The notes under the pieces: generated by a model | Told to the model about the DNA's origin: nothing | Databases searched by the model: none | Seen by the model: the letters and a program-made list of their open reading frames with translations, nothing else | From: Streptomyces sp. Alt3 | GTDB lineage: Bacteria; Actinomycetota; Actinomycetes; Streptomycetales; Streptomycetaceae | NCBI RefSeq assembly: GCF_030719215.1 | Contig: NZ_CP120983.1 | Coordinates: 806,001-870,000, forward strand | DNA: 64,000 nucleotides | Direction: 5' to 3' | Shown: one piece after another, positions 59,010 through 64,000 of the stretch | Layout: each line of letters begins with the position of its first letter | Numbering within the stretch: position 1 is the first letter of the stretch | Made by a program: the position numbers and the translations under genes

Positions 59010-59870
59010 TCAGCCGAGGCCGCGGGCGTCCTGCTTGAGCGCGGTGTCCACGGTCAGCGCCGTCGCCACCACGAGGCTCAGCAGCGGTTCGGGGAGCCGG
59101 TGGTGGATCTGGAGCACGTAGTTGTCCGCCGTGGTGAACATGGTCTTCGCCAGGCCCTCCCAGGTCTTGGTGATCCTGGCGATCTCGGCGCCGTTGTGGT
59201 CGACGATGGCGAAGTTCCACGCGCGCCAGTTCTCGGCCCTGATCGCTCCGACCTGCTGTCCGTCGACCGTCATGGCGAAGTTGATCTTGCCGATGGCGTT
59301 CTGCTGGACGATCTCCCCGACGGGCCGCCCGTCGGGACGCTGCACCACGACCCGGGACTTGATGAACTTCGCCGGGCGGGTCAGGAGCAGTTGCGGCTGC
59401 CCGTAGGCGTCGCGGATCTCCAGCCGGTGCGTGAGGTACTGGTCGATGCTGGAGATGAACCTGAGGACCTTCCGCAGGGCACTCTGGCCGACCTGGACGA
59501 CCGACCCGACGGTGTTGCCCTGCTGGTCGAAGACGCTGTACTCGTTCGTGAGCTCGATCAGCTTGGCTTTCTGGTTCACCACCAGCACCTGCTGGTCGAA
59601 CAGCGTGCCGGCGCCGGGCGCTCCCTGCTGGGGGACAGCCTGTGCGGGGGCGGCCTGCTGCGGGGCGTACTGCTGCTGCGGCATCACGGCCTGCGGCTGT
59701 GCCTGTCCGGCGTACGGCCCGCCCGCCTGCGGCTGGGCCTGGGCCGGTGCCTGCCCCTGGGCCGGGTGCGTGTGTTCCGTCCACCGGGAGCCGTCCCAGT
59801 AGCGCAGCAGCTGCGGCGCTCCGTGGGGATCCGGATGCCAGCCCGCAGGTATGTTCGATTGCGTCGTCAC
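59010..59870 (-). CDS. DUF2510 / phospholipid scramblase-related protein
   Basis: A 286-residue protein. The N-terminal DUF2510 segment is AGWHPDPHGAPQLLRYWDG (about 9-27), with WTEHTHP following. A Gln/Ala/Pro-rich linker (about 40-88) leads to a scramblase-related (LURP-one-like) domain (about 90-280): FDQQVLVVNQKAKLIEL, EYSVFDQQGNTVGSV, LEIRDAYGQPQLLLTRP, and EIARITKTWEGLAKTMF. The last segment is hydrophobic. This family is related in fold to eukaryotic phospholipid scramblases, but bacterial roles are unknown. Weak ribosome site and a GTG start. Confidence 0.82.
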   Translation of the reverse strand: MTTQSNIPAGWHPDPHGAPQLLRYWDGSRWTEHTHPAQGQAPAQAQPQAGGPYAGQAQPQAVMPQQQYAPQQAAPAQAVPQQGAPGAGTLFDQQVLVVNQKAKLIELTNEYSVFDQQGNTVGSVVQVGQSALRKVLRFISSIDQYLTHRLEIRDAYGQPQLLLTRPAKFIKSRVVVQRPDGRPVGEIVQQNAIGKINFAMTVDGQQVGAIRAENWRAWNFAIVDHNGAEIARITKTWEGLAKTMFTTADNYVLQIHHRLPEPLLSLVVATALTVDTALKQDARGLG

Positions 59871-59941
59871 CGGGGCACACTATCCTGCCGAACTGCGGGC
59901 CGGACTCTTTGAACATTCACACACCATCTACGATGGCGGCG

Positions 59942-60364
59942 ATGACCAGAGCGAGTGCACGGACGGACCGGCGACGGAGCGGCAACGGCCTGCTCACCGC
60001 GCCGGTCTGGGCTCTCATGCTCCTGGCGGTCTACCTCTGCTGCTCCCCCGCCGCGACGGCCGCACCCGGCGCGGAGGCCCCCTCGGCCGTCACCCTCAGG
60101 GCCTTCACCCCGGTACACACGGCTGCCGTGTCCGTCGTGGTGGCCGACGCGCCGGACGAACGCGGCATCGGAAGCTCCTGCCACGGACCGGTTGACCACT
60201 CGACGGCCGTCGTGCTGCCGGGCCATCCCGCTCCTCTCGCCCAGCCCTGCCACTCGGCATCCCCCCGGACGGCTCCGCTCGGCGGAGCCGCCACCATCCG
60301 GGGCCCGTCGAACGACAGCGTCGGCTCCGTCGACCAGCTGCGTCTCCAGATCCGGCGGACATAG
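59942..60364 (+). CDS. small secreted or anchored protein, DUF6153-like
   Basis: A 140-residue protein with an Arg-rich start, a hydrophobic segment (about 19-40) and a cysteine pair in YLCCSPA. The rest is a low-complexity extracellular region with Cys-His features (SSCHGPVDHS, QPCHSASP). The layout resembles DUF6153 proteins, which often sit beside DUF305 genes, but the match is by layout only. ATG 59933 would add three residues. It leads a run of three plus-strand genes. Confidence 0.55.
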   Translation: MTRASARTDRRRSGNGLLTAPVWALMLLAVYLCCSPAATAAPGAEAPSAVTLRAFTPVHTAAVSVVVADAPDERGIGSSCHGPVDHSTAVVLPGHPAPLAQPCHSASPRTAPLGGAATIRGPSNDSVGSVDQLRLQIRRT

Positions 60365-60479
60365 GCATCCCGGATCCGCCCTCCGCGCCGTCGAAGCGCC
60401 GGAGGCGGGTCTCCGTATGCCCTTCCCCCCGCGTGGCGCGTCATCCGCGCACGCGGTCCGCCGAACCCGAGGATCTGAC

Positions 60480-61130
60480 ATGGCATCCGCCAAGAACCAG
60501 AACAGCCCTGCCGCCGCGCGCCGTGCCAAGCTCGAGGAGGCCCGCCGCAAGGAGCGGGCCCGCGAGCGGCGCAGCCGCATCATCACCATCACCGCGGCCG
60601 TGGTCGTGGTCGCCGGCCTCGTCGCCGGGGGCGGCTACCTGATGTCGGCCGCCGACGAGAAGGACAAGGCCGAGGACCAGGCCAGGACCTCACCCGTCAC
60701 CGGGGAGAAGTCCTGGGACGACCTGGCCCAGGACCACGTCGAGACGCCCGTCGACTACCCGATGAACCCGCCGGTGGGCGGCAACCACAATCCGGTCTGG
60801 ATGAACTGCGACGCGGACGTCTACACCGAGGCGATACCGAACGAGAACGCCGTCCACTCCCTGGAGCACGGCGCCGTCTGGGTCACGTACAACGACAAGG
60901 CGGCGGCAGCCGACATCAAGGCGCTCTCCGGGCGCGTCGAGAAGACGCCCTACTCCCTGATGAGCCCGGTGGCCGACCAGAAGGACCCGCTGATGCTCAG
61001 CGCCTGGGGGAAGCAGCTCACGGTGAAGAGTGCCACCGACGCCCGTGTCGCGCAGTTCTTCACCAAGTACGTCCAGGGCGCGCAGACCCCGGAGCCGGGC
61101 GCCGCCTGCTCCGGCGGGGTCGCCAAGTGA
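60480..61130 (+). CDS. DUF3105 membrane-anchored protein
   Basis: A 216-residue protein with a charged coiled N-terminus (residues 10-36), one membrane segment (about 37-58) and an external DUF3105 domain. Diagnostic features are YPMNPPVGGNHNPVWMNC, the EAIPNENAVHSLEHGAVWVTY block and a C-terminal cysteine (GAACSGG). The Asn/His-rich region could bind metal. The stop overlaps the DUF305 GTG (61127-61130), so the two proteins are probably partners, as in many actinobacteria. Confidence 0.9.
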   Translation: MASAKNQNSPAAARRAKLEEARRKERARERRSRIITITAAVVVVAGLVAGGGYLMSAADEKDKAEDQARTSPVTGEKSWDDLAQDHVETPVDYPMNPPVGGNHNPVWMNCDADVYTEAIPNENAVHSLEHGAVWVTYNDKAAAADIKALSGRVEKTPYSLMSPVADQKDPLMLSAWGKQLTVKSATDARVAQFFTKYVQGAQTPEPGAACSGGVAK

Positions 61131-61774
61131 GTTCGGCCGGGCGTACCTCCCGTTCGCTGGTGTGGGCGGGGGCCATGGTGTTCGTCGTGGCCGTGGGGCT
61201 GGTGCTGCTGATGGTCGTACGCCCCTCGGCGGCTTCCCCTTCCGGCTCCGGCGCACCCGGTGCCGTCCCCGCGGAGGGCTCGGCCGACGTGGGCTTCGCC
61301 CGGGACATGTCGGTCCACCATCAGCAGGCGGTGGAGATGGCGTTCATCGTCCGGGACCGCACCGACGACGAGGACGTGCGCAGGCTCGCGTACGACATCA
61401 TCAACACCCAGGCCAACCAGCGCGGCATGATGCTGGGATGGCTGGAGTCCTGGGACCGGCCCAAGACTTCGGAGCGGCCTCCGATGGAGTGGATGGGGCA
61501 TCCGGTCACCCCGTCCGACGGCTCGCTCATGCCGGGCATGGCGACGGACACCCAGCTGGACCGGTTGCGCGCGGCGGACGGAAAGGACGCCGAGGTGCTG
61601 TTCCTCCGGCTGATGACCGTCCACCACCGCGCCGGGGCCGACATGGCGCAGGCGGCGGCCGGCGCGGCGGGCACGGACGGGATCAGGGGTCTGGCGGCGG
61701 GGATGGCCAGGGCCCAGGAGTCGGAGACCTCGCTCATGGCGGACATGCTCGAGGCCCGGGGAGCACAGCCCTGA
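61127..61774 (+). CDS. DUF305 protein
   Basis: A 215-residue protein with an N-terminal hydrophobic anchor (about 12-32) and a four-helix DUF305 domain (related to ferritin-like folds) outside. Two His pairs define it: FARDMSVHHQQAVEMA and LMTVHHRAGADMAQAA, with several methionines (MMLGWLESW, GSLMPGMAT). These motifs suggest metal, perhaps copper, handling. Translationally coupled to the DUF3105 gene by a GTGA overlap. Confidence 0.9.
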   Translation: MSSAGRTSRSLVWAGAMVFVVAVGLVLLMVVRPSAASPSGSGAPGAVPAEGSADVGFARDMSVHHQQAVEMAFIVRDRTDDEDVRRLAYDIINTQANQRGMMLGWLESWDRPKTSERPPMEWMGHPVTPSDGSLMPGMATDTQLDRLRAADGKDAEVLFLRLMTVHHRAGADMAQAAAGAAGTDGIRGLAAGMARAQESETSLMADMLEARGAQP

Positions 61775-61952
61775 GGCACCGGTGGGAGGGCGGGCCCCGC
61801 GGCGTCTGCCGCCGGGCCCGCCCGTCCCCGCGGCACCGCGAATTCACCTGGTGCCCATGTACGCCTCATGAACGCGACACCGGGGCAGCGCTCCGCCGCC
61901 CGACACTTCCTGACGAGTCATGGACATGTCCCTCTCACGACAGGAAGCATCC

Positions 61953-63257
61953 GTGCGCATGCACCGCTCCTCCCGACTGGCGGCGACCGCCGCCCTCGGC
62001 ACGGCGCTCATCGCTCTCGTCCCGCTCTCCCCCGCCCAGGCGAGGTCGCTGCCTTCCGTGGGCGCGACGGCGGAGACGGCCGCGCTGTACGACGACGAGG
62101 CGGGCGGCAACGCGAACGCCGACGACCCCGCGATCTGGCGCAACGACGCGGACCCCGGACGCAGCCTGGTCGTCGCCACCGCCAAGGAGGGCGGGCTCCG
62201 GGTGTACGGGCTGGACGCCTCCCTCGTGCAGACGGTCCCGGCACCGGCGCCCGCGACGGAGGACGACGCGCCGGGCAGGTTCAACAACGTCGACCTCGTG
62301 TCCGGGCTCCGCACCCCGGCCGGCCGCGCCGACTTCGCCGTGGTGAGCGACCGGGGCAACGACCGCCTCCGTGTGTACCGTGTCGACCCCTCGCAGCCCG
62401 GTGGCCCGCTGAAGGACGTCACGGACCCCGCCGCCGCCCCGGTGTTCTCGTCGGACCAGGCAGAGATCAACGAGCAGCGGACCGCGTACGGCCTCGCCAC
62501 CTGGCAGGACCGTTCCACCGGGCGGGCGTACGCGCTCGTCAGCCGGCGCAACACCACGGACCTCGCACTGCTGGAGCTGCGGCCGACGGCGGCGGGCACG
62601 GTGGGCTACCGTCTGGTGCGGACCCTGTCCCTCCCCTCCTCCTTCCGCCTCCCGGACGGCACCTCGTGGACGCCGTGCGGCGAGCCGGGTGAGCTGCCCC
62701 AGGTCGAGGGCATGGTCGTCGACCCGGCGAACGGCATGCTCTACGCCGGCCAGGAGGACGTCGGCATCTGGCGCCTGCCGGCCGGGCTGCGAGGTCGCCC
62801 GGTCCTGGTGGACAAGGTGCGGGAGTACGGCGTCCCCGGGACGTACGACCCGGAGACAGAGGAGTGCGCTCCGGGCGCCGATCCGGGCTTCGGCGGCAAG
62901 CGGCTCGCGGCCGACGTGGAGGGCCTGACCCTCGTCCGTGAGTCCGGCGGCGACGGCTACCTGATGGCGTCGGGCCAGGGTGACAACTCCTTCGCGCTGT
63001 ACGACCGCGAGGTCTCCGAGGACAACGAGTACGAGGGCGGCTTCCGTGTGGGCGCCGTCTCGGCCGATCTCGACGGCAGCGAGGAGTGCGACGGTGCCGC
63101 CGCGCTCGACGAGCCCCTGGGTGCCCGCTACCCGCACGGCCTGCTCGTGGTCCAGGACGGGCACGAGACCTCCGCGTCGGGCTCCGAGGAGGGCCGGGAG
63201 GCGACGGGCTTCAAGTTCGTCGACCTGCGCGCGGTGAAGGACGCGGCGGACCTGTAG
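61953..63257 (+). CDS. secreted beta-propeller phytase (3-phytase type)
   Basis: A 434-residue exported enzyme. GTG at 61953 is preceded by AGGAAG; ATG 61959 and ATG 61920 are alternatives. The signal peptide runs to about residue 32 (SPAQA-RS). Propeller motifs seen: ADDPAIWRNDADPGRSLVVAT, SDRGNDRLRVYRVD, TAYGLATWQDRSTG, ELPQVEGMVVDPANGMLYAG and ADVEGLTLVRES. It should release phosphate from phytate with Ca2+. No Pho-box was identified in the 178 bases upstream, but I could only inspect by eye. Confidence 0.9.
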   Translation: MRMHRSSRLAATAALGTALIALVPLSPAQARSLPSVGATAETAALYDDEAGGNANADDPAIWRNDADPGRSLVVATAKEGGLRVYGLDASLVQTVPAPAPATEDDAPGRFNNVDLVSGLRTPAGRADFAVVSDRGNDRLRVYRVDPSQPGGPLKDVTDPAAAPVFSSDQAEINEQRTAYGLATWQDRSTGRAYALVSRRNTTDLALLELRPTAAGTVGYRLVRTLSLPSSFRLPDGTSWTPCGEPGELPQVEGMVVDPANGMLYAGQEDVGIWRLPAGLRGRPVLVDKVREYGVPGTYDPETEECAPGADPGFGGKRLAADVEGLTLVRESGGDGYLMASGQGDNSFALYDREVSEDNEYEGGFRVGAVSADLDGSEECDGAAALDEPLGARYPHGLLVVQDGHETSASGSEEGREATGFKFVDLRAVKDAADL

Positions 63258-63319
63258 CGCGGCCCCAGCCCCTGGCGCGAGCCTTCTTCGGCGGGGCATC
63301 GCATAGGCTCGTCGACGAT

Positions 63320-64000
63320 ATGAAGAGCTACCTCACGCCCCTGGGGTCCAAGGCCGACAAGGACACCGTGCGGCGCCACAACCTGAGCCTCGTGCTGCGC
63401 GCCGTACGGGACGAGGGTGAGGCCGGTGAGGCGACCCGTGCCGGGGTGTCGGCCCGGGTCGGACTCACCCGGGCCGCGGTGTCCTCCCTGGTCGAGCAGC
63501 TGCTGGACAGCGGCTTCGTCACGGAGTCGGGCAAGACCTTCAGCGGTCAGGCGGGGCGCCCGGGTACGGCCCTGAAAGTGGCGCGCACCGGGCCCGCCGG
63601 ACTCGGCGTGGAGATCAACATCGACTACGTGTCGGTGTGCGTCGTGGATCTGGCCGGCACCGGCCGGGTACGGCAGACCGAGCACCTGGACAACCGGGGC
63701 GCCCCGCCCGGGGAGGTGCTGGCCCGGGCGGCGGGGATCGCCGCACGCACGCTGGACTCGGCGCGGGAGCAGGATCTGTATCCGGTCGGCACGGCACTCG
63801 CACTGCCGGGACTCGTCTCGGGCGGCTCGGTCCGCCAGGCCCCGAACCTGGGCTGGAACCAGGTCGCGGCCGAGGGCCTCTTCGGTGAGGCGCTCGCCGG
63901 TCTGCGCCCCGGCACGGCCGCACTGCCCGTGCGCTCGGAGAACGAGGCCAATCTCGCGGCGCTGGCCGAACTGTGGTTCGGCGGGCTCGACACGGTGCGC
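63320..64000 (+). CDS. ROK family transcriptional repressor (partial)
   Basis: The C-terminus lies beyond the right edge; 227 residues are visible. Residues about 15-80 form a winged helix (RAGVSARVGLTRAAVSSLVE, QLLDSGFVTESG), and from about 85 the ROK actin-like domain begins (GLGVEINIDYVSVCVVDLAG; ALALPGLVSGGSVRQAPNLGW; ENEANLAALAE). It resembles XylR/NagC-like sugar-sensing repressors. The ATG follows a possible TAGGCT -10 box (63304-63309) by only ten bases, so the mRNA could be leaderless or nearly so. Confidence 0.9.
   Translation, partial: MKSYLTPLGSKADKDTVRRHNLSLVLRAVRDEGEAGEATRAGVSARVGLTRAAVSSLVEQLLDSGFVTESGKTFSGQAGRPGTALKVARTGPAGLGVEINIDYVSVCVVDLAGTGRVRQTEHLDNRGAPPGEVLARAAGIAARTLDSAREQDLYPVGTALALPGLVSGGSVRQAPNLGWNQVAAEGLFGEALAGLRPGTAALPVRSENEANLAALAELWFGGLDTVR

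Noticed and set aside
56404..59916. Open minus-strand frame of about 1170 codons opposite pcaB and pcaL
   Set aside because: Antisense to clearly recognised pca genes; composition is Arg/Ala/Ser-rich with no domain, caused by third-position GC bias.

Overview
This window comes from a high-GC actinobacterium, almost certainly a Streptomyces. The evidence is strong third-position GC bias, many GTG starts and ATGA/GTGA overlaps, a conservon (cvn) operon, a two-domain small laccase, a pcaV-pca locus, DUF397/XRE pairs, and a rare TTA codon in a regulator. I saw no tRNA, rRNA, CRISPR array, transposase or phage gene.

Layout. 1-3.6 kb: sulfonate-type ABC transporter operon (ATPase cut by the window edge, permease, lipoprotein) led by a DszB-like desulfinase and by a 36-residue sulfur-type leader peptide that has not been given a gene call by length-based ORF finding; an IclR regulator is divergent. 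4.5-10.5 kb: Tat-exported small laccase, then two overlapping secreted multidomain genes (ThuA + sorbosone-dehydrogenase-like; cupredoxin + Ig-like repeats + DUF1080). 10.5-13.8 kb: YhgE/Pip-like membrane protein and a divergent split LigD (polymerase and ligase as separate genes). 13.8-27.1 kb: a complete mce lipid-importer operon (mceG, two yrbE, mceA-F, a duplicated pair of Mce-associated proteins, and a lytic transglycosylase at the tail). 27.8-31.9 kb: four secreted proteins of unknown function, two of them paralogues. 32.5 kb: a PucR-type regulator with a TTA codon. 33.9-36.0 kb: small genes, an SCP2-type sterol-carrier gene split by an apparent frameshift, and an acyl-CoA dehydrogenase, with TTAC-N6-GTAA operator-like sites. 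36.0-40.3 kb: P450, ATP-grasp-like protein, MFS exporter with an extra C-terminal domain. 40.3-44.6 kb: GNAT, YchJ-like, DUF574 methyltransferase, DUF397/XRE pair, RsbW-like ATPase. 44.6-45.9 kb: GH4 glycosidase. 46.0-50.6 kb: conservon cvnA-B-C-D plus a CYP157-like P450 without ExxR. 51.2-53.4 kb: MarR/FUSC exporter. 53.6-58.9 kb: VOC protein, pcaV and the pcaHGBL protocatechuate operon. 59.0-64.0 kb: scramblase-like protein, DUF3105/DUF305 genes, beta-propeller phytase, and a ROK regulator cut by the right edge.

How the genes may work together. The most interesting stretch is 13.8-36 kb, where an Mce importer, a cell-wall lytic transglycosylase, four secreted proteins, a possibly bldA-dependent regulator, an SCP2 protein, an acyl-CoA dehydrogenase and a P450 lie side by side. 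This reads as a candidate lipid or steroid uptake and catabolism island, but that is inference from adjacency. The second is the secreted oxidation module at 5.7-10.5 kb next to the laccase. The first 3.6 kb looks like a sulfur-scavenging operon with a cysteine-sensing style leader.
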